Source of the DNA: an uncultured Oscillospiraceae bacterium
Lineage (GTDB): Bacteria; Bacillota; Clostridia; Oscillospirales; Oscillospiraceae
Assembly (NCBI GenBank): GCA_904398675.1
Contig: CAJFPI010000088.1
Location: 1 to 28,359 of the forward strand
Direction: 5' to 3'
Length of the DNA stretch: 28,359 bases
Part shown: positions 14,183 through 21,374 of the stretch, piece after piece
Position numbering within the stretch: position 1 is the first letter of the stretch
Layout of the letters: each line of letters opens with the position of its first letter
The notes under the pieces: model-generated
What the model saw: only the letters and a program-made list of their open reading frames with translations
Databases searched by the model: none
Told to the model about the DNA's origin: nothing
Position numbers and translations under genes: made by a program

Positions 14183-15550
14183 TCACCTCCTCGTAAAGAT
14201 CGTGGGGTCGCCCGCCCGGTCGGTCAGGCGCCCGTTTTCCATAATCCCCATCTTCTCCAGCCACTGCTCAAACTCCCGGATGGGACGCAGGCCCAGGATC
14301 TCCCGGATGGTGCCCACGTCGTGGTAGGCGTTGGTCTGGTAGTTGAGCATCACGTCGTCGCTGGTGGGGACGCCGAGAATATAGTTCACTCCCGCGCTGG
14401 CCAGCAGCAGGGAGAGGTTTTCAATGTCGTTCTGATCGGCCATCATGTGGTTGGTGTAGCAGCAGTCGCACCCCATGGGGACGCCGGAGAGCTTGCCCAT
14501 GAAGTGGTCCTCCAGGCCCGCCCGGATCACCTGGCGGCTGTCGTAGAGATACTCCGGGCCGATAAAGCCCACCACCGTGTTCACCATGAAGGGGTGGAAG
14601 GGCCGGGCGAAGGCGTAGCACCGGGCCTCCATGGTCACCTGATCGGCGCCGTAGTGGGCGTCGCTGCTCAGCTCGCTGCCCTGGCCGGTTTCAAAGTACA
14701 TCACGTCCGGCCCCTTGGCAGTACCCCGCTCCCGGAGGAGCGCCAGGGCCTCCTCCACCGTCTCCCGGCTGAAGCCGAAGGCGCTGTTGCCCTTCTGGCT
14801 GCCGGCGATGGACTGGAAGATCATGTCGCAGGGGGCGCCCCGCTTGACCGCCTCGATCTGTGTGGTGATGTGGCCCAGGACGCAGATCTGGGTGGGGATC
14901 TCAAAGCGGTTTTTCACCTCGTCAAACCGCTTGAGCACCTCCGCCAGGCTGGACACGGTGTCGTTCACCGGGTTGAGGCCCAAAAGCGCGTCGCCGCAGC
15001 CGTAGCTCAAGCCCTCGAAGAGGGAGGCGGTGATCCCCTCCACGTTGTCGGTGGAGTGGTTGGGCTGCAGCCGGGTGGACAGGCACCCCCGCCGCCCGAT
15101 GGTGGTGTTGCAGGTGGCGGTGATGCGGATCTTGTTGGCAGCGTAGATAAGGTCCAGGTTGCTCATCAGCTTGCACACCCCCGCCACCACCTCGGCGGTG
15201 AGCCCCCGGCCCAGCGCCTTCAGGTCCTCCTCGGAGGACTCGTAGCTGAGGATATACTCCCTGAGCTGGGCCATGGTCCAGTTCTGGATGCGGCTGTAGA
15301 CGGCGGCGTCCAGCCCGTCCTGGTTGATGCGGGTCACCTCGTCGTCCTCATAGGGGACCACCGGGTTCTCCCGCAGGTCCCGCACCAAAAGGTCGCTGAG
15401 CACCGCCTTGGCGGCCACCCGCTCCAGATCGGAGGCGGCGGCCACCCCGGCGAGGATATCGCCGGACTTCTCCTCGTTTGCCTTGGCAAGCACGTCCTTC
15501 ACGTCCCGGAAGGTGAAGTGCCTGCCGGCCAGTGTTGTGGATAACTTCAT
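14183..15550 (-). CDS. eutB: Ethanolamine ammonia-lyase large subunit
   Basis: EutB is the catalytic TIM-barrel subunit of ethanolamine ammonia-lyase. The 455-residue product is full length for the family. Recognisable stretches are FRDVKDVLAKANEEKSGD near the N-terminus, RGCLSTRLQPNHSTDNVEGI, FEGLSYGCGDALLGLNPVND, the FETGQGSELSSDAHYGADQ region, and CDCCYTNHMMADQNDIENL with GVPTSDDVMLNYQT near the C-terminus. The ATG (15548-15550) follows a GAGGAGGA run by about 11 nt. It lies 41 nt after eutA, and eutC follows at once. Confidence 0.97.
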   Translation of the reverse strand: MKLSTTLAGRHFTFRDVKDVLAKANEEKSGDILAGVAAASDLERVAAKAVLSDLLVRDLRENPVVPYEDDEVTRINQDGLDAAVYSRIQNWTMAQLREYILSYESSEEDLKALGRGLTAEVVAGVCKLMSNLDLIYAANKIRITATCNTTIGRRGCLSTRLQPNHSTDNVEGITASLFEGLSYGCGDALLGLNPVNDTVSSLAEVLKRFDEVKNRFEIPTQICVLGHITTQIEAVKRGAPCDMIFQSIAGSQKGNSAFGFSRETVEEALALLRERGTAKGPDVMYFETGQGSELSSDAHYGADQVTMEARCYAFARPFHPFMVNTVVGFIGPEYLYDSRQVIRAGLEDHFMGKLSGVPMGCDCCYTNHMMADQNDIENLSLLLASAGVNYILGVPTSDDVMLNYQTNAYHDVGTIREILGLRPIREFEQWLEKMGIMENGRLTDRAGDPTIFTRR

Positions 15551-15591
15551 CTCTCGTCTCTCCTCCTCATCTCGTTGGGGAATGGGGAAAT

Positions 15592-17022
15592 CTATCCAAA
15601 GAGCAGGGTCTTGACCACCACGGGGATCACAAGCCCCTCCATCAGGGGCCGCCCCAGGTCAACATAATCCCCGTCTGTGACCTTCACGCCGTCGATGCAG
15701 ACCACCGGCCGCCGGCCCCCCAGCGCCGTGCGCATAGCGCCCCCCAAGGCCTTTGCCATGTCGCACTCCAGCGCCGCGATGGCCGGAACGCCCCGGGGCA
15801 GCGCCCGGTCCAGCCCCTGGGCGAGCGCCCGGGCCAGAGCCTTGAGCTGGCCGTAGCTGGGGTCCTGCAGGCCCCGGAGGCTCACCACCGCCCGCCTGTC
15901 GTCCGTCTGCTCCAGAAACCAGCGCAGCCGCCGCTCCAGCGGCTCCGGGCGCCCCTGGAAACAGGCGACCTCCTCCTCCGCCGTCAGCTTGAGCACCGGC
16001 AGGTTCTTCATGGGGAAGAGCCCCGCGTCATAGGCGATGGTGCTGCCGGAGAGGGTGGTGGTGTAGGTCCCGGCCCCCACCACCGTGGCCCGGATGGTCT
16101 CCCCCGCCTCCATCACCGGAAAGGTGCGGCACAGCGCCCCCTCCCGGATGGAGCGGCCCAGCAGGGGGCCGATGTCCCCGTAGCGGAAGGGGTCCTCCCC
16201 CTCCCCGCCCCGGATGCAGTCGGCCACGCCGCCGGAAAAGCAGATGGCCTGGATGTTTCGCGGCGGCTCCAGCCAGGTGCTCTCCGGCGTCTGCACCGCC
16301 CGGAGCAGGGGCTCCTGCGCCGCCGCGCCCAGAGCCTGGGCCAGGAGGTCCGCCATCTTGTCCGTCAGGGCGGCGAGGGCGGCGGGATCCGCCCTGTCCC
16401 CGGGACGGAGGGAAAGGCCGATGGCCTGCGCCACCCGCTCCGCCGGGGGGCTGACGGATTCGATGCGCCGGTCCGGCGTGATCCGGACAAGCCGCCCGCC
16501 GATGTCCAGGCAGCCCTTCCCTGCCGTCTCCCCCCGGTCAAAGACAGCGATGTTGGTGGTGCCGCCGCCGATGTCCAGGTTCACCGTGACGCACTCGTTG
16601 TCGATGCTGTGCTGGCAGGCGCCGCTGCCCTTGCCGGCGATGACGCTCTCCAGGTCCGGCCCGGCGGTGGACACCACAAACTCCCCGGCAAAGCCGCTGA
16701 GCTTCTCCAGCACCAGCGCCGCGTTCTCCTTCCGGGCGGACTCGCCGGTGATGATGACGGCGCCGGTGTCCGTGTCCGCCGGGGTGAACCCCGCCCGGCG
16801 GAATTCCGCCGCCACAATGTCCCGCACGGCGTCGCCGTCGATGAGGACGGCGGTCTTGAGGGGGGTGGTGTGGACCGCCCCCCGGTAGACCAGTTCCTTT
16901 CCCACGATGGACACATGGGGAACGGAGAAGAAGGCGGCGGTGTTCTCCATCCTGAGCCGGCTGAAAACCACCTGGGTGGTGGAGGTGCCGATATCGATGC
17001 CAACGCTGAGTATATCCGCCAA
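15592..17022 (-). CDS. eutA: EutA, reactivating factor for ethanolamine ammonia-lyase
   Basis: EutA is an actin/Hsp70-fold ATPase that exchanges damaged cobalamin in ethanolamine ammonia-lyase. The 476-residue protein has VGIDIGTSTTQVVFSRL near the N-terminus, AVIITGESARKENA, ESVIAGKGSGA, NLDIGGGTTNIAVFD and GDYVDLGRPL near the end, all matching E. coli EutA (467 residues). The best start is TTG 17020-17022, 6 nt after a GGGGGG run. It gives LADILSVGIDIG with the usual spacing to the first phosphate loop. The frame stays open further upstream, but those codons lie over the leader terminator, so an upstream ATG is unlikely. It is the first gene behind the EutV-controlled leader. Confidence 0.93.
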   Translation of the reverse strand: MADILSVGIDIGTSTTQVVFSRLRMENTAAFFSVPHVSIVGKELVYRGAVHTTPLKTAVLIDGDAVRDIVAAEFRRAGFTPADTDTGAVIITGESARKENAALVLEKLSGFAGEFVVSTAGPDLESVIAGKGSGACQHSIDNECVTVNLDIGGGTTNIAVFDRGETAGKGCLDIGGRLVRITPDRRIESVSPPAERVAQAIGLSLRPGDRADPAALAALTDKMADLLAQALGAAAQEPLLRAVQTPESTWLEPPRNIQAICFSGGVADCIRGGEGEDPFRYGDIGPLLGRSIREGALCRTFPVMEAGETIRATVVGAGTYTTTLSGSTIAYDAGLFPMKNLPVLKLTAEEEVACFQGRPEPLERRLRWFLEQTDDRRAVVSLRGLQDPSYGQLKALARALAQGLDRALPRGVPAIAALECDMAKALGGAMRTALGGRRPVVCIDGVKVTDGDYVDLGRPLMEGLVIPVVVKTLLFG

Positions 17023-17084
17023 AGGCCGCCCCCCTTTCCCCTGTTTCCCGCAGCGGCCGGCTGCAGGAGCCTGTAAAAACAACG

Positions 17085-17123
17085 AAAAGGCCAAAAAATC
17101 CCCTGGGATTTCCTGGCCTTTTT
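17085..17123 (-). terminator. Leader terminator between eutW and eutA
   Basis: On the minus strand, 17106-17122 pairs with 17085-17101 over 17 positions including two G-U pairs, with the tetraloop CAGG. It is followed by UUUU and a second U-run a few bases on. Its 5' arm overlaps the P2 hairpin described at 17107-17132, so the two cannot form together. Confidence 0.88.
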
Positions 17124-17150
17124 GCCGAAACCGCCCCACGCCGTTGTGGG
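17107..17150 (-). promoter_or_regulatory. ANTAR-type dual-hairpin antiterminator for eutA
   Basis: P1 is CCCAC-AACGGC-GTGGG (17135-17150), a five-pair stem with a six-base loop having A at position 1 and G at position 4, which is the rule I recall for ANTAR-domain targets. Two bases later P2 (17107-17132) pairs GGTTTC with GAAATC and GGC with GCC around the six-base loop AAAAAG. This loop keeps A1 but has its G at position 6. P2 uses the 5' arm of the terminator, as in Enterococcus eut leaders. EutV, encoded just upstream, is the presumed binder. Confidence 0.75.
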
Positions 17151-17169
17151 ACCTATTGACTTTTCTCCG

Positions 17170-18246
17170 CTACGCCCGGAAGTCGAAGGACATCCGGGTC
17201 CCGCTGTCGTCAGAGCTGACGCGGAGCTTTCCCTTGAGCTTGTCGCGCACCGTTGCGCTGACAATGCTCAGCCCCATGCTGGACCCGTCCTGGTCGAAGG
17301 GATCAAATCCGATGCCGTTGTCCGCCACGGTGACGGTGTGGTAAAGACTGCCGGCATGGAGGGATACGGTCACCTGCCCCTCGCTGCGCCCCTCGAAGGC
17401 GTGCTCCAGCGCGTTGGTCAAAAGCTCGGTGATGACCATGGAGACAGGCGTGGCCACGTCCACATCCAGGAGCACGTCGTCGCCATCCACGCTGATGACC
17501 ACGGATTTTCCCGGCGGGGCGAGGCTCTGCATGTTCATCCGCAGCTTGTCAAACAGGATACGGCTGCTGACGAACATGGAGTCGTTACTATGATGAGTCA
17601 GTATATCATGAATCGTGGCAATTGACAAGACTCTGCCAACATTTTCCTGCAAAATCCGTTTGGTGGAGAGGTCCGCGCACTTGCGGCTCTGCATGTTCAG
17701 GATGCTGGCCACCAGCTGGAGGTTGTTTTTGATCCGGTGGTGGACCTCCCGCATGGCTGCCTGCTGGGGGTTGTCCAGCTTGGCGGCCAGGGCGGCCACC
17801 TGGTTGTGTCCCTCATAGCTGCGGGCCAGGGTCTCGTATTTTTTTTCCTGGAGGATGTCTGCGCTGATGTCCCGCTCCCGGATCAGGACGCCGATGACGC
17901 CTCCGCCCTCCCCCCGGACGGGGGCCGCGTTCTGCCGCACAGCCCGCCCCTCCTGGGTCACCGCCTTCAGGTCACAGACGGCAAGACCGGTCTTCAGCGC
18001 CTGGAACACCGCCGGCTCGTCCTCCGGCAGGGCGAACTGCCCCACCACGCTGGCGGTGTAGGCGCTGGGATGGCCGGCGGGCCGGGCGTGGGCCACCACG
18101 ATGGCCCGGTCGGCGCAGGGGCAGTCGATGAACACATCCGCCGCCGTCAGCTCCGCGATCAGGGGCAGCTGATCCGCCAGCAGCTCCAGGCGGCGGATCT
18201 CCTCCTCAGTGAGGCTTGTATTTTGTCTGCAAAGCTCTCTCAGCAT
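17170..18246 (-). CDS. eutW: EutW sensor histidine kinase
   Basis: EutW senses ethanolamine and phosphorylates EutV in Firmicutes. The 358-residue soluble protein has no clear membrane segment. It carries an N-terminal sensory region (about 1-130), a HisKA_2-type box EVHHRIKNNLQL (H169/H170) and a C-terminal ATPase domain with ITELLTNALEHAF, DNGIGFD and SMGLSIV. It overlaps eutV by 7 nt and has GGAGAAAGGA upstream of its ATG. The gene ends just before the eutA leader. A plain HisKA_2 kinase of another pathway is possible in principle, but the position between eutV and eutA settles the assignment. Confidence 0.93.
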   Translation of the reverse strand: MLRELCRQNTSLTEEEIRRLELLADQLPLIAELTAADVFIDCPCADRAIVVAHARPAGHPSAYTASVVGQFALPEDEPAVFQALKTGLAVCDLKAVTQEGRAVRQNAAPVRGEGGGVIGVLIRERDISADILQEKKYETLARSYEGHNQVAALAAKLDNPQQAAMREVHHRIKNNLQLVASILNMQSRKCADLSTKRILQENVGRVLSIATIHDILTHHSNDSMFVSSRILFDKLRMNMQSLAPPGKSVVISVDGDDVLLDVDVATPVSMVITELLTNALEHAFEGRSEGQVTVSLHAGSLYHTVTVADNGIGFDPFDQDGSSMGLSIVSATVRDKLKGKLRVSSDDSGTRMSFDFRA

Positions 18247-18830
18247 GGCTTGTCCTTTCTCCGGGGCTCCTGCTCCAGAATGGATCTGGCCAGAACGGCC
18301 ATGGGCACCCGCTTGTCCATGGACAGCCGGCGCAGCTCCTGGTAGGCGCTACTCTCCGAGATCCCCGCCCGCTGGGCCAGCACAGCCTGGGCCCGGTGGA
18401 TCAGCTTGCTGTCGTTGAGGCGGCTGACGGCCTTTGCCGCCTCCTCCCTGCTCTGCCGCAGCCGCTGGCTCTGGGCCAGGGCCACCTCGATGGTGGGCAG
18501 CAGCAGCCGCTCCTCCACAGGCTTGACGATATAGCCCGTGACGCCGGCGGCGTTGGCCCGGTCGATCACCTCCCGGTCGCTGAAAGCGGTGAGCAGCACC
18601 ACACAGCCCGCCAGATCCTCCCGCAGGATGGTCTCCGCCGCAGCCAGGCCGTCAAACACCGGCATCTTCACATCCATCAGCACCACGTCCGGCCGGAGGC
18701 TGCGGCACAGCTCCACCGCGTCAAATCCGTCCCCCGCCTCGCCTACCACGTCAAATTCCAGCTCCTGCAGCATCTCCCGCAGGTCCATCCGGGTGATGGG
18801 CTCGTCATCCACCACCAGCACCCGTTTCAT
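18240..18830 (-). CDS. eutV: EutV response regulator with ANTAR RNA-binding domain
   Basis: EutV is a response regulator that, once phosphorylated, dimerises and binds RNA hairpins to prevent termination in eut leaders. The 196-residue protein has a receiver domain with D8, D9, phosphoacceptor D53 (LMDVKMP), T81 and K103. An ANTAR domain follows at about 125-186, with RLNDSKLIHRAQAVLAQRAG and SAYQELRRLSMDKRVPM. The ATG follows GGGAGGTG. It is the first gene of the eut operon and has a nearby promoter at 18860-18889, so the two-component pair can be expressed without antitermination. Confidence 0.95.
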   Translation of the reverse strand: MKRVLVVDDEPITRMDLREMLQELEFDVVGEAGDGFDAVELCRSLRPDVVLMDVKMPVFDGLAAAETILREDLAGCVVLLTAFSDREVIDRANAAGVTGYIVKPVEERLLLPTIEVALAQSQRLRQSREEAAKAVSRLNDSKLIHRAQAVLAQRAGISESSAYQELRRLSMDKRVPMAVLARSILEQEPRRKDKPC

Positions 18831-18859
18831 GGCAGCACCTCCCGTCTCAATCTGCCCCC

Positions 18860-18889
18860 ATCATACCCGCCCCGCCGCCCCGCCGTCAA
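18860..18889 (-). promoter_or_regulatory. Putative promoter of eutV-eutW
   Basis: TTGACG (18884-18889) and TATGAT (18860-18865) on the minus strand are separated by 18 nt of G/C. The transcript would have a short leader of roughly 25 nt before the eutV ATG, too short for a terminator. Confidence 0.7.
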
Positions 18890-18994
18890 GGAGAAATCCG
18901 GGCGCCGCCGCCTGCGGTGCGCCGCCCGCCTGCCGTTTCTGCTGCTGTAAAACAGCCTTCTGGCGGCGGCAAAGCAGCAGCCCTGGGCGGCTAA

Positions 18995-19043
18995 TTGTTT
19001 AAAACCTCCAAAAACTCGCGCGATTTCTGGATAATTTAAACAA
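18995..19043. repeat. Nine-base inverted repeat with half-sites about 40 bp apart
   Basis: TTGTTTAAA (18995-19003) and its exact complement TTTAAACAA (19035-19043) flank 31 nt containing a CGCGCG core. The centres lie about four helical turns apart, as for a looping or cooperative operator. It sits about 50 bp upstream of the transporter promoter and about 105 bp from the eutV promoter. Confidence 0.4.
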
Positions 19044-19091
19044 AATGACGTAAGATGGCCCCAAGTTTACCTGTTTTTTTCATAAATTTTA

Positions 19092-19120
19092 TTGACAGAA
19101 CCGGACAATTTTGATATGTT
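19092..19120 (+). promoter_or_regulatory. Promoter of the solute-binding protein/Dpp cluster
   Basis: A perfect TTGACA (19092-19097) and TATGTT (19115-19120) are separated by 17 nt. This implies a 5' leader of nearly 240 nt before the lipoprotein start codon. Confidence 0.8.
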
Positions 19121-19174
19121 CTTTGCGTAAAAGCCAATAACCGTGCCTGAGGCAGTTGAGATTCGCAAGGAGCT

Positions 19175-19216
19175 GGAGTGATCGTAGGGAAACGATGTGT
19201 CTTACTCCGATTTTTT
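19175..19216 (+). terminator. Attenuator-like hairpin in the binding-protein leader
   Basis: GGAGT (19175-19179) pairs with ACTCC (19204-19208), and inside it ATCGT (19181-19185) pairs with ACGAT (19192-19196) around the loop AGGGAA. A run of six T follows at 19211-19216. The hairpin is discontinuous, so termination would be partial. The six-base loop has A1 and G4 like ANTAR targets. Confidence 0.5.
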
Positions 19217-19365
19217 GTCCCCATTTTCGGGTATTGGCGCATAATCAGCAAGTTTCTTTCGGATTTCGCAACTTCACAGCGAATATTCGGGAGTGATTTG
19301 ATGTGGGTTCGGCCTGGCCGACAGGAACTGGGAAAGGCCAAAATCTATGTGAAGGAGAACGCGAA

Positions 19366-20964
19366 ATGAAGAGAATTCTTGCAATGCTGTTGACGCTCGT
19401 CATGGTGTTCGCGCTGGTTGCCTGCAGCAGCGGCAACAACGGTGGGACCAACAACGGCGGCAGCAACAACGGTGGCAGCACCGGCGGCGAGGAGGGCAGC
19501 ACCCCTGGCGTGCAGGGCACCTTGACCATCGGCATTGCCTCCGACATCAACGAGCTGGATCCCCAGCAGCAGAACGACCAGATCAACAACAACTGCATCG
19601 CCCTGACCCACCAGACTCTGGTGTTCCTCAGCAATGAGGACAACGAGTATCTGCCCAGTCTGGCGGAGAGCTGGGAGTGGACTGACGACACCCACCTGGT
19701 GTTCAACCTGGTGCAGAACGCCACCTTCAGCGACGGCACCCCCTTCAACGCTGACGACGTGGTCTTCACCTACGAGAAGGCCATGGATCCCGACCGCTCC
19801 GTCGTGGCCGCTACCCTGAGCCTGGTGGAGAGCGTGGAGAAGATCGACGAGTACACCGTGCAGTTTGTCACCTCCAGCTACTCCAACGAGCTGCTGGCCG
19901 TGCTGGCCGGCTACCCCCTGGTCATCCTCTCCAAGGAGGCCTATGACAGCGGCATGGAGAACCCCCACTACATCGGCACCGGCCGGTATGTCTTCGACGA
20001 GTGGGTCCCCGGCCAGTATGTCCGCTTTGTGAAGAACGAGAAGTACTGGGGCGATGACCCCGGCGTGTCCGATGAGATCGTCTTTAAGCCCATCATTGAG
20101 GCCGCCTCCCGCGTGGCTGCCCTGCAGAGCGGCGATATCGACGTGTGCATCGATCCCCCCATCAACGAGCTGTCCTTCCTGGAGGGCGACGATAATATCA
20201 CCGTCCACAACCAGGCCGGTACCCGCCTGTTCTACCTGGGCTTTAACTGCGAGGCTGAGCCCTTCAACGGTGAGAACGGCCAGCTGGTGCGCCAGGCCAT
20301 CGCCTGCGCCATCAACCGCCAGGAGATCATCGACGGCGTGCTGGACGGCTACGGCCAGGCCCAGACCACTGTCGTCAACCGCGGCGTGTGGAGTTTCTAT
20401 GACGACATGGAAGGCTTTGACTACGATGTGGACCGCGCCAAGGACCTGCTGTCCCAGGCCGGCTACAGCGAGGGCGAGCTGACCATCACCCTGTACATCT
20501 CCAACGGCTCTCCCTACACCAGCATCGCCCCCATGATCCAGAACTACCTGAGTGCCATCGGCGTCAACGTGGACATCCAGCAGTTTGACGAGGCGACCCT
20601 GAAGACACAGTGCCAGGAGGGCAACCAGCAGATGTTCCTGTGGCGCTGGAACGTGATCGACCGCCTGGATGAGATCTACACCGAGCTGTTCAGCACCGAC
20701 TACTCCACCAACTACTTCCAGTACAGCGATCCCTATGTGGACGACATGGCTAAGCAGGTGCTCACCGAGAAGGACCGCGACGCCCGCGAGCAGCTGTCCA
20801 TCGAGCTGCAGGAGTACTTGGTTGAGGCCTGCCCCCAGGTGCCGCTCTACACGGCCGACCTGGTCATCGCCTATGACAAGAATCTGAAGGGCGAGTACCT
20901 CTTCGGCGGTGGCAACCACAACTGGTCCTGGGCCTACATTGACCTGAGCGGTTCTGAGGCGTAA
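19366..20964 (+). CDS. Family-5 ABC transporter solute-binding lipoprotein (DppA/OppA type)
   Basis: This is the extracellular receptor of the Dpp-type importer that follows. The 532-residue protein begins with a lipoprotein signal, MKRILAMLLT then LVAC, with lipidated C20. A Gly/Asn/Ser/Glu-rich tether runs to about residue 48. The family-5 fold is shown by LTIGIASDINELDPQQ, LVFNLVQNATFSDGTPFNAD, GTGRYVFDEWVPGQYVRF and VRQAIACAINRQEIIDGVL. I use ATG 19366, which has AAGGAG at 19352-19357. An earlier in-frame start would add residues ahead of the signal peptide. The ligand is probably a peptide but may be another small molecule. Confidence 0.92.
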   Translation: MKRILAMLLTLVMVFALVACSSGNNGGTNNGGSNNGGSTGGEEGSTPGVQGTLTIGIASDINELDPQQQNDQINNNCIALTHQTLVFLSNEDNEYLPSLAESWEWTDDTHLVFNLVQNATFSDGTPFNADDVVFTYEKAMDPDRSVVAATLSLVESVEKIDEYTVQFVTSSYSNELLAVLAGYPLVILSKEAYDSGMENPHYIGTGRYVFDEWVPGQYVRFVKNEKYWGDDPGVSDEIVFKPIIEAASRVAALQSGDIDVCIDPPINELSFLEGDDNITVHNQAGTRLFYLGFNCEAEPFNGENGQLVRQAIACAINRQEIIDGVLDGYGQAQTTVVNRGVWSFYDDMEGFDYDVDRAKDLLSQAGYSEGELTITLYISNGSPYTSIAPMIQNYLSAIGVNVDIQQFDEATLKTQCQEGNQQMFLWRWNVIDRLDEIYTELFSTDYSTNYFQYSDPYVDDMAKQVLTEKDRDAREQLSIELQEYLVEACPQVPLYTADLVIAYDKNLKGEYLFGGGNHNWSWAYIDLSGSEA

Positions 20965-21374
20965 CCGGTCTCCGGTTCCACCGGTCCCGCACTGACCATG
21001 TGACCTGCGAGGGCCGGACAGCAAAGACTGTCCGGCCCTCCCCCCAGTTTGCCGTGCGTTTGTCCGGCAAAGACGGCCGGGTGCCACTGAAAGCCCGGCC
21101 GGCTCCGTCCCTCTGTGCGGAGAGAAAATCTGGTGAACGAAAAATCCATCCGCGCAGCCTTGCCCGGCACGGGGTGCGGCGCGCGGGAGCAGACTACTGA
21201 GCAGCATTTCCCACCGGCCAAGGCCTTGGTTAAGCGCCGGTATGCCTGCGTCTCCGGCCTTGGTCCGTTAAGGATAGGGACGCAGGCAGGCTGACGCCTG
21301 CCCGGCGGCGGCATACGCAGACTTTGACGGGCGGCCCCGGGCGGCCGCACCGTGGAAAAGGAGAGTATGAGAGT
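20965..21374 (+). other. Structured spacer between binding protein and permease genes
   Basis: These 410 nt hold no credible gene. They contain a chain of inverted repeats: 21009-21040 (13-bp stem), 21048-21071 (TTTGCCG/CGGCAAA), 21075-21100 (GGCCGGG/CCCGGCC), 21244-21287 (GCCTGCGTC/GACGCAGGC) and 21285-21302 (GGCAGGC/GCCTGCC). A short direct repeat GGCCTTGGT occurs at 21222-21230 and 21256-21264. None has a proper U-tract. They may stabilise the upstream message and lower expression of the permeases. Confidence 0.6.
21009..21040 (+). terminator. Strong hairpin after the binding-protein gene, no U-tract
   Basis: A perfect 13-bp stem (21009-21021 with 21028-21040) has the loop CAAAGA and is followed by C-rich sequence, not Us. 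It is better read as an mRNA-end stabiliser or a partial terminator than as a full intrinsic terminator. Confidence 0.5.

Larger units (their letters stand above)
18831..19365. other. Divergent control region between eutV and the binding-protein gene
   Basis: This 535-nt region has no credible gene. It contains a minus-strand promoter for eutV, a widely spaced inverted repeat (18995-19043), a plus-strand consensus promoter (19092-19120) and a leader of about 240 nt with an attenuator-like hairpin. The half next to eutV is very GC-rich and the half next to the transporter is AT-rich. Confidence 0.7.

Noticed and set aside
21083..21089. GCCACTG, reminiscent of a cobalamin riboswitch element (interesting beside eut genes)
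   Set aside because: The other conserved boxes, including a proper B12 box in the right order and distance, are missing, and the downstream gene is a permease far from cobalamin use.
21000..21200. Possible 66-residue protein in the SBP-dppB gap
   Set aside because: It runs through two hairpins, has no ribosome site that I can see and no recognisable motif.
19345..21207. Long minus-strand open frame over the binding-protein gene
   Set aside because: It is an antisense artefact of the plus-strand lipoprotein gene, which has a signal peptide, ribosome site and family motifs.
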